Source: Bolinopsis microptera
Taxonomy: Eukaryota > Ctenophora > Tentaculata > Lobata > Bolinopsidae
Reading direction: 5' to 3'
Assembly (NCBI RefSeq): GCF_026151205.1
Contig: NC_087074.1
Location: 6,448,001-6,512,000, forward strand
DNA length: 64,000 nt
Shown here: positions 1 through 14,200 of the stretch, in pieces
Layout of the letters: each line of letters opens with the position of its first letter
Position numbering within the stretch: the stretch's first letter is position 1
Notes under the pieces: generated by a model
Told to the model about the DNA's origin: nothing
The model's input: only the letters and a program-made list of their open reading frames with translations
The model's database searches: none
Made by a program: the position numbers and the translations under genes

Positions 1-349
1 GATTATACAACCAGCTGAATTCGTAAACCTGGAGTTTAATTTGTTAGCCAGGGTTGTGAAACGGTGCTTTTACAACACGGCGATACTACATTATCCGTAT
101 CGCCTTTCGCCCGTGGAATGCTTCGACATGATTCGTAGACACAGGTCTTGTGGTCAATAACACGGCTTCAATTTGAGATAAAACAGCATAATTTAGGAAT
201 AGCGTTTAAGCAATGAAAGGCATGGCTTTTATTTATGAGAGGCCATAAAAGGATCTAATCAAATTTATGTCATAATATGACATAGCTTCAAGTAAAATCA
301 AAATATCACAGCAATTAAACTAATTAATTAATTAACCAATTAAACTAAC

Positions 350-877
350 CACTCAGTCATCAGCCCGATCTTCTCCTCGGCGGGAATAGTAGGATCCACT
401 TCTAGAGGGTAGAAGTGATCATAGAGAGCCCTTGTCTTGGTTCTGAACTCCTCAGACATCCCTGAGTATCTCTCCAGGGCCCCAAACGAGCTACTCATCC
501 TCTCCTTCTCAAAACGGCAGTGGGAGATCGTGTAGTCGAAATCTGCCAGCACCTGAAACAGTGAACTGTTAACAGTTTCAGAAAGTATTGTTACAAAATA
601 GATATGTTTTATGAAATAACATGATCGATAGTGAACAACGTAAAACCAGTGTACATGTATTTTGGTCTAACAAGATTGCAACGACGGTAGAAAATAACTA
701 ATGATACGGGACCATTTAAACTATAAGTATACCTACTCAGCTATCTAACCTGAAGAGTGGAGTAGCCATCTTGTTTCATGTTGCATATCTTGTTAGTGAC
801 ATCCTCCACATCCCTACACTTGATATTCTCACCAGACAATAACTTGCTTACTGCTCCCCGGTCCAACATATTCCAGC
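350..877 (-). CDS. NT5C3: Cytosolic 5'-nucleotidase III-like protein, partial (two internal exons)
   Basis: Two exons, 877-750 and 552-350, join in frame. The joined protein reads LQVLADFDYTIS, the HAD-family nucleophile motif DxDxTxS, then EVDPTIPAEEKIGLMTEW, which matches the EVDPxLxxEEKxxxMVEW stretch of NT5C3. Family members remove the 5' phosphate from pyrimidine nucleoside monophosphates in the cytosol. The first exon follows a TAG acceptor and carries an acidic helical stretch with SKLLSGENIKCRDVEDV. The second ends at a GTTAGT donor inside the Trp codon of MTEW. The catalytic core beyond this Trp lies off the left edge, and at least one 5' exon upstream of 877 was not found. The gene runs tail-to-tail with nothing else visible; DNA2 on the same strand ends about 1.95 kb away. 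Confidence 0.85.
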
Positions 878-2827
878 CTATCAAACAAACAAAAGGTTAA
901 TCTTTTCTTTTTATTTTGGCACGCAGTTCTGTAGATTATTATCTTCCTGGAGATCCGCCCAAATTTATAGAAGAAAATATGAAAGGGTTAGATTAAATTG
1001 AGATAACGGGAAAATAATGGATATTTAATCACATTTTTATCCTGTCGACGTCATGACAAAATTTGTATAGGCTTTTTATCTTTTATCTCTAAATGAACTT
1101 ACATAATAACTAACAGCATACGAGCCACCTAAATTTACAGTCACGAGGACCACGAGGCTTTACTGAATTTTGATATGTTTGCGATATAACAAGTTATCAA
1201 ATGATAAGTGACCAACGAATAATAAGTAAAAGAATATACGGGACCGGAAAATGAACACATTTTAGGTTCCGTACAGAACAGATGGTTTACGAACAACCAG
1301 CACGAAACTTGGGTCCTCATGTGATTGTGAAAATTGAAATAAACCCCAACTAATCCATTATGTCAAATAGAAATGTTTGCAACACACAGATGTTTATTGT
1401 TTACAAGACTCTATTGTATAATGTTAGGAGGAAAGCAATTGCAAAATTTGCGTGTGTACTATTGTCGCAGACTCGCCAAATACATTTGCCGACGAAACTG
1501 CTAAATTACCGAGAATAAAGATGCATTATAATGTTAAAGAGTTTGTGCGGTACATTTGCAATTTGAACATCTAATGAAATAGTTAGTTTACACATATCGG
1601 CAATCATGTATTGGAAAGCTCCCAAGCAATTAGACATAAGTGATGAAATAACTCAGATTTGGTCATAACTAATCATCGGCACAGTAATTAGGTAGCACAA
1701 ATACTGACTGAATTTCGCTGTAAATCTTGTGAAATTGTTCAGAGTGACGTACGACATCAACGCTAACGACATTTTGATTTAAGACAGTTCATTTACGAAC
1801 AATGACAAAAGCGAAGCGGATATGGTTCACTGGAAAGTGTACAAACTGCAATTGAATTAACATGTTTATACAATTGGTAGGTACGGTTCTCAACATACAC
1901 TATTTTTAATGCTACAAATTGTCTTGGAGTTTATTGAATAGACTGATGTATACAACAGAAAGGCAGGTAATATTTCTAAGAGACTGAATGATTGACTCAA
2001 GATGTAAGATGAATTTACGGCCTTTGAAGGTCGCCCCAAGATCAGCTCATAACGCTTATGACTTATATAAACTTATCACTTGTATAAACATTGGAAACAA
2101 ACACGCCATAGTCAGATCATAAAATTCCTTAAACATGGGAAAATTTGTAATTCATTGTTGCGCCGCATGTATGAAAATTCATAAAAACGCGCGTGTGCGT
2201 CAATTAGATTGATAATTTTACAGCGCGCGTTCCAACCTTCAAAAGCTGTAGACTCTTATATTTATAGATGAGACCAAATTCAAGATACTGCGCAGTGAAA
2301 CTTCAGTTATTATTGGTAAATCTCACAATTAATATTGTTAGATATATTAATAGGTATTATAAAAGATTATTATTAATTCAAATAATTCACAATGTGATAT
2401 AATAATGCTGAAAAGGAACCTGAAAAACTGTAAGATTCCTTTAAATATGGTACCCTAGTTCGACACGCACTCTATATCAGCCTTTGAAACAAGTAGATAT
2501 TTAACTACTTTCAAGCTTTGACGTAGTTAGATCTTCTAAAAACGGCTTCAGTTATATTTTTTCAATATATCCAATTAAACCTATCAAAAAAATCCGAAAA
2601 TACAAATAGATTTAAAAATATAGTGGTCAATAAATTTAAAAACATTCAATGTATTCTTTATCCATCTTGCAAGTAATATACTGAAATGAAGAAATTTAAA
2701 AATCGATCTTAGAATAATTGATCTTATAAATACTTACAAATTTCATAAATTAATCTGCAATTCGAAAATTGAACTGAACCGATAGATTTGAAAAAAAAAC
2801 CAACATGGCAACCCTCAATACTCATCC
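878..2827. other. AT-rich stretch with no recognised gene
   Basis: About 1.95 kb between the NT5C3-like exons and the last DNA2 exon. It is AT-rich with no long open frame and no exon that I can tie to a family. A missing 5' exon of the NT5C3-like gene and the DNA2 3' UTR probably lie here, but I cannot place either. Confidence 0.5.
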
Positions 2828-5800
2828 TCATTCACCAACCTTCGATTTACCACCGATTCCATTCACAATCATCTCATGATCACCTCTTGGTATTTCATAA
2901 ACCCATGACTTTCTCTTCAGTATATCGATTAAAGAAGAGAGGATGTCACCTGCTGATAACGTTTCAATGTTTCCAACCATAATTAGTTTAGATTTAGCCC
3001 GAGTTAAGGAAACATTCAGCCTGTTGAGATCGGATAGAAGGGAACCAACTACATTGTCTTTGTTACTTCTGTAGGTTAGAGAAGGAGATAAAAGTTGGTT
3101 ATATAGTGCAAACTAATGATAAAATCAAATAAATCAGTGAAATTGTGAAATATGTAATGCGGAAACTGAGCTAAAGAGAGATTGTAAATTGAGCACACAA
3201 TGTGGAATTTGGTTCGATTCTACCTGCTATATCGCTATTCGCTTCATTTTGAATCAACTAAGTTCAAATGGATAAAGACCCAAGTCCTGGATTAGTAGAT
3301 CTGGAAAGTAGTGGGGAGTTGAACCATATTTATTGACAAGTGACAGCGATTAAACAATCCAAACCCAAAATCACTGTCACGTGTCAAAACAAATATAATG
3401 GATCACCTCCCCAACAGTATCCATATCTTTTAAAAGTAGAAAGAAACTTATCAATTAACCAATACACAAGAAGCACAACTAATCTATCTTGACACGTGAC
3501 ATTTAACTTTTGTCACGTGACAGAAACTTGTTGGACCTATTAGGAACCTGGTTAAAGACATGATGATACAAGGTTTATCTCTGCCCTGGAACCGGTCGGC
3601 TGTTAACAGTTCTATATCACTGGATATTATCTCGCTCAGAGTATCTAGTTGTCCGTTGTAAGGTGTCAGCACTCCGATATCTTTATCTGGGACTCCTGGA
3701 GAGGAGATTGGGAATAAAATACAGTAAAACCCCGATTTACCGCGGAGTTTGGGGAAAGGAAATGGCCGCGGTAAATGGGGGATTTACTGTAGTATGTGTT
3801 TGAGTTCTTGGATTTGTTAGTTTTACACCGCTTTAAAGTCATTATCACTCCAAGTAATGAGACAGAGAATTTAATTTTAATTACTGAGATGTATAACTAA
3901 AACAAGCTAATTTCATCATTTCTTGATGACATTTGGAAGCGGATATCAAGACAACTGTTATTTATCTAAGACAACTACGCATAACTCAGCACATTGCTCC
4001 TCTTTATTATGAGTCACGTGATTTCACCTACCCGCCTTGACCAGGCTCTGACAGATGAGGTTCACAAGGTGAGACTCCAGTACATTAGATATAGAGGTTG
4101 AGGTAGCTGTCTCGTAGGAGAGGGGTCCAAACTGGGACGTGTCCAGAAACAGTACTTTAGTGGCTGGTAACAGTGCCCTGACAGAAAGTATTCTTGTATG
4201 AGAGGGGGGGGGGGGGGGGTGGGGCCGGGGGCCGGGGGTATTAACAAGAGCAGATCGACAAAAAAGTTCCTATAGATACGACAAAAAAGTTGTTTTAGTT
4301 TGTCAAAGTGAGCTCAACTGACAAGCCGGATTTAAATTATTTAACGTTTGTTAGTAGCTACGATAATATATATTTGAATCTTGATCTGGACATTTTACAT
4401 CTTTACTCGCTGCAATAAGGCAGCACAACTCCACCAATACTAAACTAAAGAAGTAAAGTGAAGGAACTAACTTTCTGATGAAATCAGGAACTTGATCCAA
4501 CTTGCCAGCCTTCAACATGGATCTAGCTACACTCTCATTAGCACACTGCAGCTTGTTATTGTACACCAGCGTGTTAGCTAACAACATGATATCAGAACAC
4601 ATTCGGTACTGTATACCTAGTTCACATACCGCCGCTTCTGGGTTCTTGTCACACAGTCGCTTGAACAAACTGAGGGTTTATAATTTTAGATGTATTAACA
4701 TAATAATATTATGTAAGTTAAGTTATTGATAAAACGATTATTCGATAAACAACTTATTATAAAACTTAATATTGCACTATGAGGCTCTGTAAATTTAAAT
4801 TTAATAAAGTTAGCTGTACCTGACACCCAATCCGTTCTGTAAAGCTGACTTGCTCTGTACTAGAGGAGGGAGCTGGTGATGGTCCCCAACTAGTATACAC
4901 CTGTAATTAGTTATCATAATTATTATAATTATCATAATTATCATGTACATTGTACTAGTATACACCTGTAATTAGTTATCATAATTATCATAATTATCAT
5001 GTACTAATATAAACCTGAAATTTATTATTATAAGACTAGAGCCTACTCTGCTGGTAATTAATTGTAGATTGTTATTTTGAATTTAAAGTTGGCAGTGTTT
5101 CCTTAAAAACACAGTTACACTATTTTACAAGATACACATTCTAACACTGATGATAATTAATGTTACTTTGTTAGTGCTCAGTACTCCTACTCACAGTTAG
5201 ATTTAACATACATAGCCTATTATTGCTCTATATAGCAAAATCCTATTCTGACCACAACATCCTATTCTGACCACTTTATTGGTCGTGTTTGTTGCAGACC
5301 AACCTACCTGTGGCTAAAGCTCTAATATACAAAAACAATACATTGTTACAATCATGACAAGTATTATCAGACACGGCCGTTATTATAACTTCGACAACTA
5401 AGAAAGGAAATTGCGCGCACCCCTAAAATCTTATGACTCAAGATCTGCGCCAAAATGTCAGCTGTTAAAAAGAATGCATATTATCATTGTATTTTCTCCT
5501 GATAACAGGTGATGTATCTATGTTGGGGTATTGAGTTGTTCGTTGTAACTATTTTACTTCTCCCCCTTGTATAGTTAGAAATCCTCCCTATCCCAGCTAG
5601 GAGTGGATCCAGCATTGTGATTAAGTAGTGTTGATTATTGAATTATCTGATAACCAACTCCGAAACAATTAAAGCTTCAAGTGCAAGATCCTACTTCATC
5701 GAGGTAGCCAAGTTCAGCTCTAACTCTCTAACAAACCTTCGAAGTAGAATTAATTGTATGGTATAAACTTGTCTGATCTTCTGATCAACCCTGGAATTAT

Positions 5801-8266
5801 GGAAATAATATTTCGGCAATTGGGCGCTTACCCACAAGCCCTTCCCTTCTGGGGCACATTTCTTATCTCTAGCCCGGTTCTACCCTCAATCTACACTTAC
5901 TGTACGTGTCCCATATCTCAACTACACTAACTACGCTAGATATACACAATATAACATCACATATCATCTCGTTCTCTGGAGATCATAATATATAATCACA
6001 GTGCTGGCAAGCACGAGCGGTGTCTTTATTGGGGGTATACTATGTACCTCCTTTACTATTGTACCCCTTTAATATTATACCCCCTTTACTATTATACCCC
6101 CTTTGGTACACGTTACAAGCCTCTTTTGTGCACGCGAAGCGTGCACTCCGGCCGAAGGCGGCGGCCGAAGGCCGCCGCCTCCGGCAGGAGTTTTTCAGGC
6201 ATTAACACTCATCGGAAGTCGTTCAGCAGATTTATTTTTAGTTCAAAACATTCTAATTTGATGTCAAAGATGACAGGAATAAAAAATAGTTATGTTGAGA
6301 TTTTTAAGAAATTTGCATAAAATACTCGCCAGCACTGTTATACGAAATTCGGTAAAAAACCCAAAATCGCCATATTCAGGTGCCTTAAAAACCATATTAA
6401 AATTGAGTTAGAGATCTGAAATTTTTCAGGGCGTCTAGACGTTGACCAAATCGACTGCAAAATAAGTTTCAGGTTTCAGGAGCATCGGGAAGTGGGTTTT
6501 CTAGAACCCCTGTTTTACGATAGACTGTCGTGATATATACATACATATATATATATATATCAGGGATAGACGCTTTGCCAGTCAATTGTAACCTGTATTT
6601 AAGTGTCCATAGATTCAAAAGTATAAAAGATACAGCCATTTCCGACCACAGGTCTTGCAAATAATTGTTTACACTTTAGTTTACATTGTATAAAAAAATT
6701 ATTTGACGTCATAAACACCCCTTGATGACGTCATCAAGTTTACCGTTTTTAAAACTTGATTTTTGACAAAGTAATAACTTTTAAAATTAATTTTACACCA
6801 TTAAGGAGTAATTTAATTCAAAATCTGAGGAAATTTTCACCTTAGATAATTGTTCAAGCATTCTGAAAATCTACCGGAAAGTTTTTCTAGCTTGCTCCTT
6901 CATAAAAATATTCGTCATTGAAGTTTGTGCTTTTTTGAAGAATTATTTTATGAAAACGTCAATTTTGCGATTTAGTATTCTCTGGTGTTGGGCCATGCCT
7001 TGGGTTGTTGAGCTCAGTTCTGCTTCCTATAGGTATAAATTGTGCATTAGGCTAGTTTTAAAGTTGAAAATCGAAAAGTTGCACACGTGGGGACACGCCC
7101 AAATTGATAGAAAATTGCTAAAATCACTAAAAATTGCTGTTTTCGTCATTTTCTGTCAACTTTAGAGTGCCGTTGTGATTACAGTTCTTCTTGAAATACT
7201 TTGAAACTTTGCATGCTTATCAAACTATATATAAAACAATTACATGCAAAAATTTACGGCGATTCAATATTGGATGCGCACGCAACGTCCGCTCAAAGTT
7301 TGCACGTGCGAAAGGTGAGAATTTTGCTCATTCGTGATTTTCAACAAATTCTGCTTTGCCACGACAGTTTAATGTCATTATATATGAATTTAATGCCAAC
7401 TTGAATGAGTATTAAGTGGCATATTTAGTCAGTGATCGACCGATATGCTTAACTAAACACAAGGAAATGTTTTTAAAGGAAAAATTTCGAAATCGTTGAA
7501 ACTTCCTCCTTATTAATGAAGATATCAGTTTATATTTCGACTTTATAAAGTACCCTGACATTATAATCAAAAAGAGATGATATTTTACCAAAACCCATAA
7601 TCATGGGTAGAGTGGACCGCTGCCAGTGTCTCTCTTTCCCAAACAAAAGGAAATGATATTAATTTGATTGACCGTTCTCAAATGCAAAATGATACCGAGA
7701 ATGAAATCGGTCGCTCGCTTTTCCCATTCATTTACAATTGTAATAGATTAAGAAGAACTGCCCAAAGGCAGCTGTACTCGGCAATAAAGATTCAATAGAC
7801 TTCAGCTTATTCAATAAGTTATAACTACCACCCTTGTCCCTTACCCCGAAATACTAGGTATCGACCCGAACGCAACCCAAAGAGATTTTTACAGCATCTG
7901 ATTGATGTAATCAATCGAAACTAATATATACAATTCGTAAGCCGTGAATGAATGTGAAAAGCGAGCGACCGATTTCATTCTCGGTATCATTTTGCATTTG
8001 AGAACGGTCAATCAAATTAATATCATTTCCTTTTGTTTGGGAAAGAGAGACACTGGCAGCGGTCCACTCTACCCATGATTATGGGTTTTGGTAAAATAAT
8101 ATAATACAAATTAAAACAACAGGTTAACAAATAATACAATATTTGAATAACAACATATATATGTATTTGAATAATATAATAACATTCCCTTGTAATTCAC
8201 AAGTTTACATGATGAGCTGGAATGTTGAGACACACTGCGTTATTTCCACACACACAGCACTCACAA

Positions 8267-8297
<31 letters not shown>

Positions 8298-11200
8298 GTA
8301 CACTAGTACGGTTAGTGCTTACAGCGCACAGTTCACAGTGCATCATCTCCCCACATGACACAGTGTGTGGTGCTTTTGTTCTCACTAGTTGTGGGGTTTA
8401 TGTGGTCCTGTTTCTTAATCATTTTTAATATTATCTGTGTGTGTTATGATGTTACGCTGTTACGTTGTTACGCTGTTACGTTATTACGCTGTTACGTTGT
8501 TACGTTGTTACGTTGTTACGCTGTTACGTAACACTCTTGTGTCAGAAGTAAGGGGTTCTGAAGTACTGGACGCCGTGTTGTACTTGTTCGGATGCTGATG
8601 ACTGATGAGGTTGCTTTAATTACGCTTACTCATTGTTTTTCATGAGATGCAGTAACTTTGTGGTGTGGTCCGTACTCTGTCAGAGTATTCACTGAGCTCA
8701 TTGTCACTTTCTCACTTTATCAGAGCTTTTCTGTTATTTTAGTCGCAAATCGTAATAGTGCCCAACCAGTGAATGTAATGAACTCCAATCTGCATTATAT
8801 AATCTAGTGATAACAGACCGCTGATGGGTTTAACGTTCAATGATATTGTTTGAACGCTGGTATTTTATGTTCTGCTACAAAATGATCTTTATTAGAGTTG
8901 AAGTGATGAGATAGCTCAACGGTAACTAGTAAGCCAGCTCTCCAAGTATAGAGAGAAACTAGCCTGATAACTGATAGTACCAATTAACAGTTCACTATTA
9001 TAATAGGAATTAGGATGACGAAGGAGGAAGAGGTCCCTGAACCCAGCCCACGGTCCATATTCTCTACAGACATCTGCACGTGTACTATTAGAGAGCTTGA
9101 TAAGACTAGGTAGGTCAGCAGAATAGTGATTGTTAATCAGCTGATTTGATAATTTACTAATTGTTTGATCACTTACTAAATTGTGCGCTCTCTAAAGCAT
9201 GTTATTAACAGCTTATTGTTAATTCCTTTAGTATAGTTGTTAGTTTAACTGTTAGTTTAATTGTTAGTATATTTGTTAGTGTAGTTGTTCTAGCATAGTT
9301 TATAGTTTTAATTATTTTTATTAAATAAGAACAACCTCACCTAGGCCGTAATCGTATTTCAACGTTCAGTAGCAAATAGAAAAGGGCAACTTTTGAATAT
9401 TCGAATTTAGTTAAAAGAACAATATACAATTTGTCTCAGAAAAGTATAAAAACCATCATAATCTAATACAAAATGGTGCAAACTAACAACATCTTTATAC
9501 ATCTGGGGCACGAGAGCATGGGACAAGAGGTTGTGGGACAGGCTGAATTGAACCCCAGTTAATGGGATTTAAGCAGTTCTGCCCCACAACCTCTTGATCC
9601 AATGATTTCGTGTCCCATATTGTAGAAATGTTAAATATAGTGAGATTAAATGATAATATGATCGAGAGGTTGCCAGGTTGTGGAATGTGGGGCAGAACTG
9701 CTAAAATCCCATTAACTGGGGTTCAATTCAGCCTGTCCCACAACCTCTTGTCCCATGATATCGTGCCCCAGATGTATAGCCTTATCTGTAACTTTGGCAA
9801 TCTCTCTATAATTTTCTAAAATCTGGCGCACGAATTCGTGGGACAGTACTACGGTTTTAAAAACATAAAAACGTACATTCTACAAGAATTTGCTTTACAA
9901 AATCAACAAAGTGCTTAACATAGCAAAACATCTAAGATTAATATAAACTAAAATTACAACTTAATCTTAAATTTTAAGAAAATGTTACGCGATTCTTGTT
10001 TTACAAGTTTACAGCGATGATTAACCTATTTTAAGTTCTCAGCCAATAAGAGCTAAATTTTATCCTAATAGAATCACTTAACAGAAAGATAAAATTCCCA
10101 GAGCTAATTATAACAGTTCTATGTTCTAAGATATAGAGTTCTGAACTAAGGGTTCCAATAATTATACCTTTATTTTAATAATCGTGGAGGATTCCCTGAC
10201 TTCCTCTTCATCCTCTCCTGGCCCTGATCAGCTTTAGCAGCAAAGTTGATATCTTCTGGTGTATCACACCTCATAGCTTGGTTCTCAGAGACTAGCAGGT
10301 TCTTCAGTGGCATACGCTTCCTCCTTTCCTCCTCCTCCGCTTTCCATCCCAAGTGATCTCTCGCTGGATTGGAGAGGTGTATGACCACGGTCAGCTCCGG
10401 TCTTTCGTGAACATTTCCTTGTGTTTCAATAGAGACGCTACCTTGAGGCAGACTGGCAACTAATCTTGAATCAATTATCTCAGGTCTCTCTTGCGCCTAC
10501 GAAACAGGGAATTTGTTAAGACTGTTGTGCAAGACCGCACAATCCTAATATATTCCTAAGTTCTATGGAGACTAATATAAAAACCTCACACCCATCAGAA
10601 GTACCTGAATATTAACAGCAGGTTGAACAGTAGGTTGAACAGCAGGTTCAGCAGCAGGTTCAGCAGCAGGTTCAGCAGCAGGTTGAACAGCAGGTTGAAC
10701 AGCAGGTTGAACAGCAGGTCCAGCAGCAGGTTCGTATACAACTTCTCTGGTATCCTTATCCCAGTCCTCCGGAGAACCATTCTCCTGACTTAACACCACC
10801 ACACCCGAGCTGGTGGTGTAACTAGAGTGTGGTTGGCTCACTTCGCTCATTCCACTGCTCTCATCACCCAGCCCTCCGCTACTGTGATCACTCATCTTGC
10901 AGCTGTGATCACTTATCTTGCTACTGTGATCACTCATTGAATCACTGATACTGCTCAGCTTTCTACCCATTTCATTGAACAGAGAAGCAGCTTCAGTTAG
11001 GAAGGAAGCATGCAGAGAGCAGTCCTCCTCCACACCCTTGTCACTGTGCCCACTGACCCCACTCATAGCCTTGTCACTGTGCCCACTGACCCCACTCATA
11101 GCACTCTCAGTAGTAGGAGATACAGACATCCTCTCCAGGGCAGACCCCAGAGACACAGTGTCCTGAGATTTACGGGGTCCTAGCCCCAGCTCTAGGTCTG

Positions 11201-14200
11201 TAAACTCAGCATCAAGGTCTGGAAGGACAGGTTCTGGGTACCAAGCTAAGGTCTCATGTCCTTCTCCGCTCCTACCACGACATTGGAAAGTTAGAGTGGG
11301 ACACGTTAACTTTATCAAACTCTTAACAATCTCGCTTACATCTTTTTGCTGAAATTTTAGGAGTTGAGGAAAAGGGTGATATGAGCAAGAGCTGACAGTA
11401 TAAAAATAACTGAAGTTATCAAACTTATAACAATTTACAGGGTATCAAACTCGGCACCTTTTCGTCACTGTCATTAAATCTCAAGACAATCTCTGGCTTA
11501 GGATACATAACTTTAAATATATTAAAATATCTTGCACTTTAACTTTAAATCCACTCTTTAAACACAACAACAAACAAGCTAATGCAAACACACACAACTG
11601 AGCTCTATTTATATCTCTGCTAGAGAAAGTGTGACTTGTACGAGATGTCGTTGTTACACTGGCAATGTGATAACACCTGCCGTCCTCCTTCACTGTCAAC
11701 CTCATCTTATACAGCTCACTCCTTCCTCATCTGACTCACACATTACTCATCTGACTCACACTGCTGACACACTCCAGATTAACGCTCCATGTATGACTAG
11801 TGACTACCAAGGTGTGACCTTTTTCAGATCTCTTCAGCCAATGAACCTCAACATGAGGAGGGAAAGGTCCCCTCCCCCCTGGCCCTGTTGATTGCTGTGA
11901 TATTCTTATTATCTAACACTATTACTCGGAGCTGAGTGAAGGAGTAATTAACTGCCTTTTAATTAACCCCAATTCGTACACCATGACAATCATCCAATCA
12001 AATGAACTGCCAATCAAATTAACAGATCTAGTGATAATTAAGATAATTAGATTATAATCTGACTATTATCTCCCACACTTACTAATTACATCTGACTAAT
12101 CTAACTAATTATATAATTACATCTGACACTAACTCTCCCACAGCACAGAGCTAGCAGTATACTCTCTAGAGTGCCCAATCCACGACAGTGCGCCCATCCA
12201 GCTAGACGCTACACGTGGGGTTAGTCAGCTAGCTACTGACAATGTCACTCTTCCTTCCTACAAGGACCAGCCCCGGTCTAAGAAGATAGCTAACGATGCC
12301 ACCAGATACCTGGACCTGGTCAAGATGACTGTTCCACTTGCTATTGTGGGTTTCCTGGCTCACATTCCCACTGTTATAACTGGTATGATGTGCGGACATT
12401 TGAACTCGACCACACAGCAAAGTGCTGCGAGTCTAGCTATGAGCACGTGCAATTACATCGGGTTCAGCTTTATCCTGGGCCTTGTCACGGCCATGGAGTG
12501 CATGGGCTCCCAAGCTGCAGGAGCAGGTAAGCGGATATGTCTCGGGCTCATAACTGCACGGACCATCGCTCTCTGCTTCGTCATTTCAAGTTTGATCACA
12601 ATCGCTTGGTTTTACTCGGAGAAGATATTTGACGTGGTGACATCCTCCAAACCAGAAGTAGATCAGCTAGCAGGGGAAATGTTACAAGTCTACTCCCTAG
12701 TTCTCCCAGTCTTTAGTATTGATGTAGCCATGACACGTTACGCCATCATACTGGGCTACGTAGCGGAGATAGTGGTAGTACGGCTAGTGTCCGTTATATT
12801 CCAGATAATCCTGGGTATCATTCTCCTGTTCGTCCTGAACCTAGAGCTGCTGGGAGCCATGATAGCCCTGATAATAGCGGAGATAGCGGGGACAGTGTCT
12901 ACTGTGTACATTGTAAAGAAGTACGGGGCTCTGCAGGAAGTTACCAGTAACCTTAACTATAACATGTTCAGAGGGTGGCCTGCGCTGCTGAAACTAGGCG
13001 CTCCGGGCATTGCTATGGTCGTTGCGGAGAGCATCTTTGTGGAGATGACCATCATGATACTTTCTAAAAGTGATCTGGACCACTACGACGCATTCCTGCA
13101 GCTCCTCCAGTACCACCAGTTTTACTTCCATCTCTACCACGGGTTTACTATAGCTGGTGCTATCATAACAGGTAAAGATCTAGGCATGCAGGATGCAGTG
13201 AAAGCTAAACGTGACGTCACGTATTTCTCATGGTTTTGTCTGGTATGTGGGTTAACCTTTGCTTTGATCACCATCCTACTCCGAGACCAGGTAGCCTACC
13301 TCCTCTCCACCACACAGATGTACAGGAGATAATGCAGCAGCTAATACCCGTGTACTGTGTGTACCTGGTACTGGACTGTACTCAGGTTAGCATGTCAGGT
13401 GTGTTGCGTGGTATGGGTAAACAGGCAATAGGTGCTCTCATCTACATCGTGTCCTTGTGTGGGATAGGACTCTTATCTTCTTATCTCCTCACCACCAAGC
13501 TGTCCTCATCAGGTTCTGCAGCCTGGATCTCACTCGCTATAGGATCAGGTATTGCGCTGGTAGTGATATGGTACGTGATCCAGCGCACAGACTGGAACAA
13601 GGAGACAGTGCGCGCAATGGAGAGACTAGGGCTACTAGATAAGAGTAGCATGGAGATGAAACTGTTGAATGGTAGAGGAGTGGAGGAGGAGCATATTGAG
13701 TTTAACCCCTTTACTAACGAGCTGTATGAAAGTGAGAAGGCTCCTTTGTTTAGTAAGAGTGGCGGTACAGAGGAGATGGGGAGGGAGGCTAGAGTAACCA
13801 TAGTTATTTCAGGAATGTGTGGGGTTGTCATGGTATTCTCTATTATCTTATATTTTATATCATTCTCCTGAAGTTATGTGATTGGTTTGGATTAGTGTCG
13901 TTTTCTGTACAAAGATGTAGAAATTGTATTTGTTTGTTGTAAAAATTTAATTCTAAATGTTAGCATGATAATTTAATTTCATATTCTATTCTTGTTAGTT
14001 TGAAGACCTGTATTTTTTCAGGGTCAAAATGAATTATAACTGAGTGAATTTATCAATCATATTTTGATCAACAGTCTATTACAGAACAAAAGCTCAACTC
14101 AAATTGGGAAATCAACCAATCGACTAACTCACTCACCAAATTAGCAATAATCACTGATAATACCTAGAATAAATTATAACAATGAACCCGACTAACCTGT

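Noticed and set aside
8197-8428. Cys-Val and Thr-His repeat frames
   Set aside because: They are the (CA)n microsatellite read on both strands.
13285-13325. 35-nt intron explaining the MATE frame change (GTAGCC...GTACAG)
   Set aside because: It would remove residues conserved in MATE proteins and is shorter than normal animal introns; a one-base change explains the data better.
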